Below, one piece after another: positions 35,290 to 46,454 of a DNA stretch of 64,000 bases. The stretch lies in NCBI GenBank assembly GCA_015680685.1, contig MNCI01026334.1:1101610-1165609 (forward strand), read 5' to 3'. Source of the stretch: Gnetum montanum (taxonomy: Eukaryota; Streptophyta; Gnetopsida; Gnetales; Gnetaceae). The translations under genes were made by a program, and so were the position numbers. Below the pieces are notes generated by a model. That model was not told the origin of the DNA. It worked only from the letters and a program-made list of their open reading frames with translations, and made no database searches. Each line of letters begins with the position of its first letter. Positions within the stretch are counted from its first letter, which is position 1.

Positions 35290-38200
35290 TCACAATAAAA
35301 CACTCATAAGTGAGGAAGGCCCTAAGTTGGTCTCCAAATGCCACAGAATCTCCTTCTCAGGCACATTTGCCCAATCCTCCTCCAAGCTGAGATCAACTCC
35401 AGCGAGTGCTTTTCCTTTGTTCACTGGGGTCCAAGTAGGGCGCTTAAGAGAGAATACACCTATCTCAATCTCCCCAGAGGCGATGGTAATTTTTCTCTTT
35501 GGAGATCCCTCCACCTCGGTGCACTCGACAAACATATCATAAGAAGGCCACAAACCTAACCCATCGATGAACATCTCCACCCGGTGATGTTCAACTGACT
35601 CTTCCTTCAACAATTTCTTGTACTGATGCTTGTGGTCCTTTTGGTCTTGGCCCCACTTCCGTACTTTGGCAGCAAAGGATTTCCAATCTTGACATTTCCT
35701 GTTCAACAAATCTATTTGTGCCTTTTGTTCTGCTAAGTCCCGTGTAGCCTGCACTTTACTGTTCAAAATCGTCCAATAACATGCGTAGGTGACTTCGAAT
35801 GAGTGCCATGTGCTATCACCAGACAACCTAGCAATAGAAAGTCATAACGGGACTGGAGATCCCTTTTCTCCTCTCTCTCTTTTGCTAGTGTCTCCTTTAG
35901 TGTGTGAACCTCATCCCATAGATGCTCAGTCGAATGCCTTAAAGTCCAAATTGTCTTGGCATTCCGTACGATGCAACCGAAAACTGCATCGTAAATATTT
36001 CTTGGGACTTGCTCAATATCCCCTAGCAATTCAAGAAGAGTATCAATGTGGGTAGCTTCAGAAGGATCCCACTACAGTTTGGTGCCTGCAAGTGCACGCA
36101 TAAATTAGTCATAATTGAAAATAAACACAAAGAATCATAGTAAAACCATACACTTAGCATGACATGTAATATACACACACCTAGTTCAGGATGAGCTTCT
36201 TGTAAGTGGGTGACCACCTCATTAACAATGCCCATAAAAAATCCATTTTGCTAGGCATGTCAAGCCATGGCCTCGATAGGTCAGTTGATGTGGGAAGAGC
36301 ATGGGAGGTTTCTTCAATTGGAACCTACGATCTGGAGGTCGCTTCCCAGGATATAGGTGCCTCAGGAATTCCAACATCTACCCCAAAATGGTCAAAATAG
36401 TCATGAACAACACATAAAAATCAAAAGATGTAGAATATAGATTGAGCTAAAGAGGAACATACCAGAAAGACCTTCGTTGTCTAGCCTGGGTGGATCACTA
36501 AACTACAAAGATCCATCAAAGAAACCATTAGGGACATCCCTTTCATCACTTGAATGCCTAAGTGCATCCAAGGCCTCCGCAAGCTTCGTTCCCATGTTGC
36601 TTGTCCCCTCCTCCTCTTGTGTAGCAAGAATTTCTCCCTCCCCGATTACTGCTTCCTTTTCTTTTCCTTCCACCTCAGGTATAAGAGCCAAAACCTCTCT
36701 CTCCTTCTTCAGACTTTCCTCTAAAATAACACTAGAACCTTAAAGATTATATAGTATAGCTCATAGGTATATCCAATAGCATATAAACCAAAAAAGCAAA
36801 TATATGGCAAAAAAGACAAACCACTTACCCTCCACCGGAATATAAATCGAATCTTCTTCGCCCTTGGGGGTCTCACATCTGAAGTAAGCTCCTTTGGATG
36901 TTCTTTCCTTTTCACCTGTGCCTTGGACTTTCCAACAGTCTCACTAATTAAGTGTTCAGCCCTCTTAAAAGATGTGCGCAGCCTAGGCAGTTCCAATCCC
37001 AAGCTATCATGCAAGTGATGAGAATGACTAGCCACACCTCCACTAGTAATTGATACAGACTCCTCAATCTCTTCCAGCGGATCCTGGGATCTAGTGGTGC
37101 TATATAAGTGGCAAATCCAAGGGTGGGATAGTTGCAAACGGTCTCTCAAAATGTAGTGGTTATCCTCATGAACTACTAGGAATTCAGCGAACCTGCACAG
37201 GTATCCCGCAAAGAAAGAAAATGTGAAGTGGGATTTTGCATGAATGCTTGAACATAACCTGATAATTTCCCCGTGAAGGCAAGAACCTAGAAATTGTGCC
37301 CAATTATATTGCATGCCTGTCTCCAAAACTACACGCATCACATGCACAGACTCAATCCCAAGGATTCTCCCTTGAGAAAGAGATTTGGGAAACACCGGCA
37401 CCTAAAAGAGAGGATATAAGAAGTTCACTTCCGTCGATCGAGTATCTTCTCACATGGCAAATCCCTTGGGGCCCTTAGACAAACCTAACCACTGTTCAAG
37501 TTCCCTTATGACCTATCCATCCTTAGTTGCCCTGTCCATGGCTACCGTGGCACCATCCATGGGAATGCCAAAAAGATCAAAAAGAAACTCACTGGATAGG
37601 TGGAATGATACCTTCACTCCCCAAACCCGTGTGGTAAAACGAGAAGAATCACCACTGAAAGAGTCAACAATTGTAACCATCTCAGCAGTCAGAATGCTAG
37701 GAGTCAAGGCTGTAAATAGGTCTATCAAACCGGCCCGGGTGAGGCAACTGATAATCAAATTAGAAGCTCGCTTCTGTAACCACTTTTGTGATTGCTCTAA
37801 CTCCCCGTACTTTGTAAAAAGCGTAGCCTCAGTATGCCTTGTAGTAATAGTAACTTCTTCAGGGGGGATGACTACTGTAAAAGACAAACACAGAGTGAAA
37901 AAGTTAAAAAATGGATGACACACAATGATGCAACAAAAAAGGAAAATGGAGTTTAAGGTACGGTCGCCTACCATCTGTGACTAGTGAAGGCGAGGTGGGC
38001 ACAGGATCAATCCTTTGAGGAAGAATTGGCCCATTAGGAGACCAATCCTTATGTAACCAACAACGAGCCTGGCAATGTTCAAAGGCTCTTGAAAATTGCC
38101 TATGGAAGTCAACAAGGGCCATCTTGGTCTGGTCTAACATTGCGGCATGAAGAATGGGGCCCACCATAAAATTCTCTAGCACTGTGCGCACTAAAGTAAG

Positions 38201-38775
38201 CCCATCATCATCATCATGCATCCCATGTTCATCAAAATGGGTCCTACATAGGAAAACAACATGCACATTTAGACGATAACATAAAATTAAAAAGAAATCA
38301 CAAGGAACAAAGGAGCATACCTATCCACTTTGTATACCGTCCCAGGTGGGTTCTAAAATAAGGTATGCACATGGAGGGCCAGGAAAAGTGTGTTGCTACT
38401 GGTGTAATGATTACAGGCAAGCAGCTCCCACACATGAGTTAAAGGACGAGTGGATCTAGGACCCTCAGCAGGGCCTCCCTCCACTCTAAAAAGTCTCTCA
38501 TTGATGTCAGTGATGAAGACTAGTATGTCTTGTGTAGCCTCGGGAAAAATGGTCTCAATAATATCACGAGCCATCTGTTCACTTAGATGAGACCATATGA
38601 CAAGACTAAAATTTTGTAGTATAAACAACAAGAACGAACTAGCGCCGAGATGGAACCGTATTACATGGGGCCCAATTCGCATGTCATAGGGAGGTGTGTT
38701 TGGCCCAAGAGGGCCAAACCAAGCGAGTACCCCAATGAGCTCAATAACGAGGAGAGATTTAGGTCCCCTACGCAT
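35290..38775 (-). pseudogene. Antisense multi-exon accessory gene in element 4
   Basis: On the minus strand a series of open segments is joined by good splice sites. Exon from about 38775 (MRRGPKSLLVIELIGVLAWF) to 38321, donor ATAG|GTATGC; exon 38243-37972, acceptor TATGTAG|G and donor GATG|GTAGGC; exon from about 37886 (VVIPPEEVTITTRHTEATLF) to about 36830, donor GGAGG|GTAAGT; further exons near 36738-36465, 36390-36185 and 36090-35290. Phases agree where checked (VDR|THFDEH, TD|VVIPPEE). There are a few stops, for example at 38351-38353. The middle (VSFHLSSEFLFDLFGIP, then VLETGMQYNWAQFLGSCL) resembles the plant-transposon-protein pattern. The C-terminal 250 residues (ETLAKEREEKRDLQSRYDF onward) are coiled-coil-like. 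Function unknown; not pol or env. Confidence 0.62.
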
Positions 38776-38849
38776 AACCAAAACATTGGATAAGTGAAAA
38801 ATCCAAAAACTAACAATAGATCAACATCACATAAAACCAAAAAAATCAC

Positions 38850-40200
38850 ATGAATATATATCGCACCCCATGAGACAAGGACACTAACGTCTATTTAGTG
38901 TAAGCTGACGCTTACTGAGTAGATTGAAATCGGTTTCAGAGCAAATCCATGTTTGAATCATCAACCCCAAAAAAATAATAAACAATATAAAAGTTAAAAT
39001 TTAAAATCATTGAACATCTTGGCAAATTACTTCTCAAAGCAAGGAAGACTTAACACTCACACCATAACCTCTCAAAGGCAACTCACACTAGTGGTTATCC
39101 AAATAGCTCATGCTAGGCCCTTCCAAAAAAACTCAAAATTTAGACTGAGTCACACACCAAGTCATGAACCAAGCCAAGTCTTCCCTGCAACCACTCCCCT
39201 TGTAACTATGTCACATTGGGTCTTCCCACCCCACTAGTAGCTCACGCTGGATCTCCATCTCCAAAACTCATGCCAACCTTCCTACATTCTAGCTAACACT
39301 GGAACTGTAACTTATTCTAAGAACCCAGGAACTGAAGATTCAAAAATCAAAATCATGCTGCCTTGGCAAAAATCCAAAATTCATGGTCACGCTACCCCAG
39401 GGGTGAAAAGCTAATTTTCCTGGTCACGCTGCCTAGGGGAGAAAACTAAAAATTTAGGTCACGCTACCCAAGGGAGAAAACCAAAAATTTAGGCCATGCT
39501 ACTTAGGGGAGAAAACCAAAAATTTTAATCATGCTGCTCAGGGGCTAAAAACCCAAATCTTTTACAGTCATGCTAAAACCCAAGAATTGCAGTCACGCTA
39601 AAATTCAAAATTTTAGTCACGATGAGATTCAAGATTGCAGTCACGCCGAGTTCCCCAAATTTCTAACATCTTTGTAGTCACACTGCCTTTCTAGACTGGA
39701 AAATTTTCCCAAAAATCAAAAAGTTTCAAATCACGCTACCCTAGCCCCAAAGTCAGAAATTTTCTTTTTTCAGTCACGCTACATCCACAAACCCTGCGAC
39801 CCAGAAACCTAGAAAAACTAGAAACCCTAGGGCCTAGAGATCCAAAGAAACCAAAAACCCAACCCACGCACTCATGCCCCAAACTTGCATTCATCCAAGC
39901 TTGCAATCCCAAAACCCAAAATCCCAAGCACAAATTCTCACCATAGGTAACGCTACTTGCAGAAATGACAAAGAAAAATTGGGGGCAAGGAATTTACCTG
40001 TGCAGGGCCTTCTTCCACGTCGGAATCCTAACTTGGGGAGACGTTGGAGGAGCTCTTCACTCTCCTCCACGAACGCCAAGGCTTCCTACTTCATTCCCTT
40101 ACCCCCGGTTGCCTTCCCTTGCCCTTGTCTTTCATGGTCACGCTGATGCTAGTGCCTTGACTCACGTTGCACTCTGGGAAGGTCACGCTATTCTCCCAAT
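38850..40200 (-). promoter_or_regulatory. GTCACGCTG array and TATA-like box upstream of the antisense gene
   Basis: About fifteen copies of GTCACGCTR or one-step variants lie on the plus strand between 39240 and 40200, densest at 39384-39790, where they alternate with AAAATTTAGG and CTAGGGGAGAAAA words. This is the motif of the element 4 U3 and leader. The array is on the upstream side of the antisense gene; a TATA-like GCGATATATATTC (38852-38864, minus strand) lies about 80 nt before the ATG at 38775. A second candidate TATA (TTTATAAGAAA, about 40412-40424) and a donor CACAG|GTAAAT (39997/39998) could mean the array sits in a 5'UTR intron instead. Confidence 0.6.
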
Positions 40201-40609
40201 AGCCAGCAACTCACGATGACAAAAATGAAACTTTCTTTCTTCTTCTTTTTCAAAATTCTCTTTTCTATCCCTCCCTAGTAATTTAATTTTTGGCCTTTTT
40301 ATTTTAATTCCTCTTCTCATTTTAACTACATGTTGTTGTTCAAGCCATCTTTGCCTTATGCTTGCCCAAATTTCCTTGTCATTCCAATCCCCCAAAATTG
40401 GGCCCAAAAATTTCTTATAAACAGAGGAGGAAAGTGTAGAAAATCAATGAAAATAAATAAACATATATAAACACTTGAAAATTTCATAAAACTTTAAAAA
40501 TCTCCACAACCTTATTGTCCACTCAAAAATTTAAAATTTAAATATAGAGTTTAAAAGTCAAAAATTTTAAAATTTTAAAATAGTGCATACACTCAGTTCA
40601 AATGGCAAG

Positions 40610-40685
40610 TCAACACATGGCCCGGTATGGCCTTAAACTACCATGTGGCCCAGTATGGCCTTAAACTGCCATGACTTCCACCGCA
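40610..40685 (+). repeat. Two repeat modules before RT
   Basis: Two copies of a unit with GGCCCGGTATGGCCTTAAAC occur just before the RT part, echoing the modules at 34660-34725 and 45000-45210. Confidence 0.7.
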
Positions 40686-40804
40686 TCTCCTAATTTTGTC
40701 AATACACAGTTTAGTTATCCTATGTTCGTTTACACTTTGTAACTCTCCTGTTGAGGGAGTGTCTCTTACTTCGCTCCCATTTTAAATTGGTAGGAGCGAG
40801 CGCC

Positions 40805-42166
40805 ATGGCCACCAATAACATCCTCTCAACATTATCTCTCGATGGACCATATGGGGAGATAGAGAGAACGATCAACCTAGAATCCTTAGATCAAAATTCA
40901 TCCACCTATGCTGATTTGATAGCCTCCACTCAAGAAACCTCAGACTGGCCTAAAAAATGACTAAAACTCTAGATCTAGAAGCTGATAATATCACTGAAGA
41001 TCCTCTAGTTGAAATCCCCATTACCACAGTCAATGGTGAAGCCAAAACATTGAAATTGAATGCCTTACTAGACTCACAACTTGTAGGTGACATCACCTAG
41101 GTGTTAAAAGACAACATAAAAGTGTTCGCATAGTCATATACTAATATTCTAGGATTAGATCCCCGAATCATCCAACAACATTATTCTTGATGAAAAAATT
41201 AAACCAGTAAAGCAAAAAGCACGAAAGGTTAGACTCGAAGTGGCATTAGTAGTCTGCGTTGAAATCACAAAGCTATACCAAGTCAGTTTCATCCAAGCCG
41301 TCAATTATTCCAATTGGGTGTCAAACATTGTTGTAGTTCCTAAGAAGAATGGTAGTATACGCATGTGCATTAACTTCCGTGACCTCAACATAGCCACTAT
41401 AAAGGATAACTTTCCGTTGCCCAGCATTGATCAACTTATTGACACAACTGCTGGGCATGCACTATTATCCTTTATGGACAGATTTTTGGGCTATAATCAA
41501 ATAAGAATCAATCCAAAACATCAGCTTAGGACAACTTTCTGTTATACGATGATGTCATTTGGCCTTAAAAATGCAGGAGCTACATATCAGCGAGCAATGA
41601 TGTACATATTTAGTGATTACATGCTCAATTTGCTCAATGATTATGTTGACGATATAGCGTTCAAATCTAAAACAACTGAACAACATGCAAAAGATCTAGA
41701 CTTAGTGCTTAAATGTTGCCTCAAATATGACCTTAGGCTTAACCCAAAGAAGTGTGTTTTTGGTGTTAAAACGGGCAAAATGTTTGGTTTCCTAGTCTCC
41801 GAAACAGGGATACGAGTAGACCCCGATAAGGTTAAAGTAATAACTAATATGCAACCACTAAGAAACCTTACCAAACTATGTGGCCTCCAAGGTAGACTGC
41901 AATTCATCAAACACTTTATCGAAAGGCTAACGGATAAGTTGAGTCCTATGCAACATCTATTACAAAAGAATGTACATTTCCAATGGACTCAACAATGCCA
42001 AGAAGCGTTCGAGAACATAAAACAAGAGTTGGCTCAACTACCAATTGTTTATCCTCCACAAAGTGAAAACCTTTCTACATCTATCTTGCAATTTCTGGCT
42101 CCTCCATTGCATCCATGCTTTGTCAGAAACGTCAAGATGGAGCCGAGATCCCTGTGTGTTATCTAA
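40805..42166 (+). pseudogene. Reverse transcriptase of element 4
   Basis: A short conserved start (MATNNILSTLSLDGPYGEIE, 40805) is followed by a decayed stretch. A 308-codon open frame (41240-42166) then has RT motifs in order: NIVVVPKKNGSIRMCINFRD, then NFPLPSIDQLID, then FMDRFLGYNQIRI, then MSFGLKNAGATYQRAM, the catalytic YVDDIAFKS near 41650, LRLNPKKCVFGV and GFLVSETGI. FMDRF replaces the usual FMDGF or FMDAY. The frame leaves pol just before RNase H, indicating a frameshift near 42100. Confidence 0.9.
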
Positions 42167-44252
42167 GTCATGCTTTAATAGCCTATGAACAAAAATACAA
42201 TGATGTAGAAAAATCATGCCTTGCCCTCATCTTCTCCTTGAAGAAATGGCGGCATTATCTCTTCTGTAATCAGGTTTACATCATTTGCAAGGATAATGTT
42301 CTCCGTGCCATTACTAATAACATCTATGAGTCAAGTAGGTTAGCTAGGTGGAAAGTGATGATCGCAGAGTTTGACTTGCACTATGTCGCTCAATCTTCCA
42401 CAAAAGGTCAAGCAATAGTCATGCAACTAACCGTCTCACCAACACATAATCAAAGGACAATAAACCTCGAATTCCTGGATGAAAATGTTAATAGTGTAGA
42501 CACTGTACCTGATAACTATGAGGCAATCCTCTACTTCGATGGAGCTTCAACCTCTCGAGGAGGAAGTGCTGCAGCCATTTTACCATGCCCTTTTGGAGAG
42601 TTCCAACCCTTTGTCTACCGCTTAACCTTTCCTTACACCAATAACGTGGCAGAATATGAAGGTCTCCTTAGAGGCCTCCGAGCAGCGTTAACTTTGGGAA
42701 TCTCACACCTTGTAGTTCGAGGGAATTCGCAATTAGTCATTAATCAAGTCACTGAGCTTTACGCGTGCAAAGCTCTCCATTTGCAACCGTATTGTGATTT
42801 GACCAAACATTTGGTAAGGCAACTAGTAGAAGTAGATATACAACATGTCCCCAGAAGCGAAAACACAATTGCTGATGCACTTGCCATACTAGCCTTTAAC
42901 ATGACACCCGAAATGTTTTATGCATTACCAAGCTCTATAACAAGTTGTGTTGAACCTATAATTAATAAGCGTGATGAAATGCCTATAGCATTCATTAGTA
43001 CAACACACGTAGTAGAATGGTATGATGACATAAAAGAGCACCTTCTAAGAGCTGAACCTCCACAACACTTGACAAATGCTCAAAAAGACGCTGTACGAAA
43101 ACGTTCCCGCCAATATGCATTAATAGGAGACACCTTGTGTCGTAAATCATATGAAGGTATTTTGCTAATGTGCGTCAGTAGCATTGACCGTCAAATGATC
43201 ATAGAACAAATCCATGAAGGACTTTATGGAGGACACATAGCACCTAAAGCAATGGCAACAAATATTAGGCGCTTAGATTACTACTGGCCACACATGGAAT
43301 ACGATTGCATCTCCAAGGTCAGAACATGTGACATCTGCCAAAAGCATGGTAATCTAATACATGTGCCACCTAACGAATTGCATACAGCAAAAATCACATG
43401 GCCATTCCAAAAATGGGGTTTAGACTTAATTGGATCGATAACACCATCATCTTTAGTAGGACACAGCTTTATTATCACTACAACTGAATATTTCACAAAA
43501 TGGGTAGAAGCTATTCCCCTTAGGAAGACCACCTCAAAACACATTTGCACTTTCATAATGGAAAATATCATGACCCGTTTTGGTATTTCAATTACCATCG
43601 TTACTGACAATCGGCCACAGTTCAATAGTGCAAATACTAAAAGCTTTTGTGAAAGTCTGGGCATTAAACATGCATTTTCATCATCTTACTACCCACAGAG
43701 CAATGGTCAAGCTGAGGCTACAAATAAGACTATCATCATGGTGCTCAAAAAGATGCTAAATCAGAGCAAGAAATGATGGCATGAACAATTGGTCTATGCA
43801 TTGTGGACATATTGAACAATACATCAAACATCCACAGGTAAAACTCCATATAGTCTTGTATACGGATCTGAAGCTGTTTTACCTTTAGAATTGCAGGTTC
43901 CCTCATTGCGGATCGCTCTCTCCGACCTCCTCGATGAAAGTTAAAACAATGAACTACACATCGCTAATCTTGATTCAATAGAAGAGGAACATGTGCGAAC
44001 ACTTAATCAAATAGAATGGTACCAAAAACAACAGCGGCAATGACACAAACACGATCTGTATATCCGATCAAAGAAGGAGATCTAGTCCTTAAGGCTACCC
44101 GTGAACATCCAGATAAATTCTCAACCAACTGGGAAGGGCCTTACCTGGTTACCAAGGCATACAATAATGGAGCATTCAAACTTGCTGACATGGACGGAAA
44201 CGAGTTCGCTAATCCTACAAACCACTTGTACTTGAAACGATACTATGTCTGA
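42115..44252 (+). pseudogene. Dual RNase H and integrase of element 4
   Basis: A 553-codon open frame (42115-43776). Residues 1-105 are the usual gypsy RNase H (KSCLALIFSLKKWRHYLF). Residues 140-265 are a second, archaeal-like RNase H as in Tat elements (YFDGASTSRGG, NNVAEYEGLLRGL, VVRGNSQLVI, NTIADAL); its third acidic residue is Asn instead of Asp. Integrase follows with an HHCC finger (HEGLYGGH, CDICQKH) and core residues D in WGLDLIG, D in IVTDNRPQF and E in NGQAEATNK; DNR replaces the usual DNG. After a TGA at 43774 the frame continues with breaks to the GPY/F module (NWEGPYLVTKAYNNGAFKL) ending 44252. Confidence 0.9.
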
Positions 44253-44263
44253 CAAACTTGAGG

Positions 44264-44985
44264 CACAAAGTAATCCTAGAATCATGACTTAAAAATGATA
44301 CCACAGAATAGTCCTGGCATCATGACTTAAAACTGATACCACAGAATAGTCCTAGAATCATGACTTAAAACTGATACCACAGAGTAGTCCTGGCATCATG
44401 ACTTAAAAGTAATACCACAGAATAGTCCTGGAATCATGACTTAAAACTGATACCACAGAATAGTCCTGGAATCATGACTTAAAACTGATACCACAGAGTA
44501 GTCCTGGAATCATAACTTAAAACTGATACCACAAAGTAGTCTTGGAATCATGACTTAAAAATGATACCACAGAGTAGTCTTGGAATCATGACTTAAAACT
44601 GATACCATAGAATAGTCCTGGAATCATGACTTAAAACTGATACCACAAAATAGTCCTAGCATCATGACTTTAAAATGATACCACAGAATAGTCCTGGCAT
44701 CATGACTTAAAACTAATACCACAAAATAGTCCTAGCATCATGACTTAAAACTAATACCACAGAATAGTCCTGGAATCATGACTTAAAACTGATACCATAG
44801 AATAGTCCTGCAATCATGAATTAAAACTGATACCATAGAATAGTCCTAGAATCATGACTTAAAACTGATACCACAGAGCAGTCCTGGCATCATGACTTAA
44901 ACCTGATACCACATAATAGTCTTGGCATCATGACTTAAAACTGATACCACAGATGGTCCTGGAGTCATGACGATAAACTGATACC
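44264..44985 (+). repeat. 38-bp tandem array, about 19 copies
   Basis: Head-to-tail units of 38 bp containing ATCATGACTTAAAACTGATA and CCACAGAATAGTCCTGG. The units differ by a few bases. The array starts within 15 bp of the integrase stop. Tandem arrays in the 3' untranslated part are known for Tat elements and can seed satellite DNA. Confidence 0.92.
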
Positions 44986-45215
44986 ACAGAGCTTCGTCCG
45001 ATATGATGCTACACTGCTACATCTGTCCGCCATGACATAAAACTAGCACCTAGAGTCCACTAAGACGATAAACTAGTTTGCCTCTTCATAGTCCGCTATG
45101 ACTATAAACTAGCAATGCATCGTCTGCTACGATGCTAAACTGGCACCTTCCAAGGGGTTACGATGTGAAACTAACTCGCAACAGTCCGCTAAGACTATAA
45201 ACTAGCGACATCATC
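44986..45215 (+). repeat. Degenerate repeat modules, GTCCGCTATGAC type
   Basis: About seven diverged units with AGTCCGCTATGACTATAAAC, sharing the TGAC-TAAAC core with the 38-bp array but longer and irregular. They look like the older form from which the homogeneous array expanded. Confidence 0.7.
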
Positions 45216-46437
45216 GATAACCAGGCAAAAACCTTGAAAAGATGTGTTGCTACAATTAGTTGTACATGTTCCATAAAGACTTGCTGCATGATTTGTCTCA
45301 TGGATCCTAATGAAGTTGATGTTATTCATGACTCCGTCTGCTTTTGAATTGCACATGGTGACTCCATCTCCTTGTTTAAAGTTCTTAGCTAACCATTTCA
45401 TTTGTGATTTTCTTGTCTTCTTACAATTGTGTTTATAGGATGACACTCCTGAGGCGTTCGTGCATAGATGCACTTTATCGTGATGATAAGATATCACATT
45501 CATTCTAACGCATGTAACTGGGTTAATCAATCCATTCATAAGTACATTCCCGACTCTCGATGCATTCCCTATTCCCCATCATGCCCCTTTACCCTATTCA
45601 ATTACATTCCCTAGATACATTGTCTCCTACTCACCTCAAAACCCTTGATATATTGTTGCATACTATGACTCTTCAAGCAGTTGCGACGCAATATACAGAA
45701 CACAATACATGATGCAAAAATGCAAATGCTCAAACACGAGCACGGCACAAAAAGTAAGCTCTTTCAAAAAAGACCCAAAAGAAGAAAAGAAAAACAGAAA
45801 ACAAAGCAAAAAAATAAAAGAAAAAGAAAACATAAAAAATAATGCAAAAATAAAAGAAAAGAGAAAAGGACAAAAAAAGAAAAAAAACACAAAAGGGTCA
45901 AAAAGCAAAATGCACGAAAAAGGTCTTCATGACCCCGTTGACATCGTAAACCATAGACTATTAGCAATTCTCATACAAGCCTCAAGCAAGAAGGCAAATT
46001 TTCTTGAAAAACAGCTACACTTGAGTCTCAAAGAGACCATGTGACACATCATTGCGTGGCTTTGGCTATTTACAATGGGCCCTCAAATACTCTATAAGAT
46101 CCCGTTTCTCCAAAGAACGCGCCTCCTATGTCTTGGTTCCAAGCCTGCTAAAAACTTGGTTGTTGACAAGGACCAATGACATAACTTGCTCACACAAGAG
46201 CATTCCTCTCCCACAATTCCAACAACAATTATCACCCTTGACCAACTCCTGGCTTCCCCTAGTTACAACTAATCTCCTCCCCTTGCATCTCAAACTGCAT
46301 TTCCCTGATCCCATGTACTTTTGAAAATGGAGCGACAACATCCAGCCAAGGGCCTGACTGATAATGCTTAGTACTTGGTTGTTCATGGTGTTTTGCACTT
46401 ATTTGTCAATGCCTCTCGGGTGGATTCCTCCAAACAT
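45216..46437 (+). other. 3' untranslated region of element 4
   Basis: No gene. It contains an A/G-rich run (45745-45905, almost only A and G with some C) and a normal-composition stretch up to the PPT. The apparent frames in the A/G run are composition artefacts. Confidence 0.6.
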
Positions 46438-46454
46438 CAACAAAGAGGGGCCAG
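46438..46454 (+). other. Polypurine tract of element 4
   Basis: CAACAAAGAGGGGCCAG lies immediately before the 3' LTR start at 46455. Confidence 0.7.

Larger units (their letters stand above)
34308..40793 (+). other. Probable gag-pol intron of element 4 (predicted)
   Basis: The donor AAG|GTGAGT at 34307/34308 and the acceptor TTGGTAG|GAGCG at 40793/40794 would remove 6.5 kb between protease and RT and join two coding parts. An intron at this position is established for Ogre elements. The interval contains the 27-bp repeats, an antisense gene and a motif array, and has no sense coding sequence. The exact splice sites are a guess from consensus. Confidence 0.45.

Noticed and set aside
44264-44985. 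CRISPR-like regular repeats
   Set aside because: Units are contiguous 38-bp tandem copies without unique spacers, in a plant retrotransposon 3' region.
45663-45967. Phe-rich minus frames and Lys-rich plus frame at 45660-46044
   Set aside because: Both arise from the A/G-rich tract before the 3' LTR of element 4 and show no domain.
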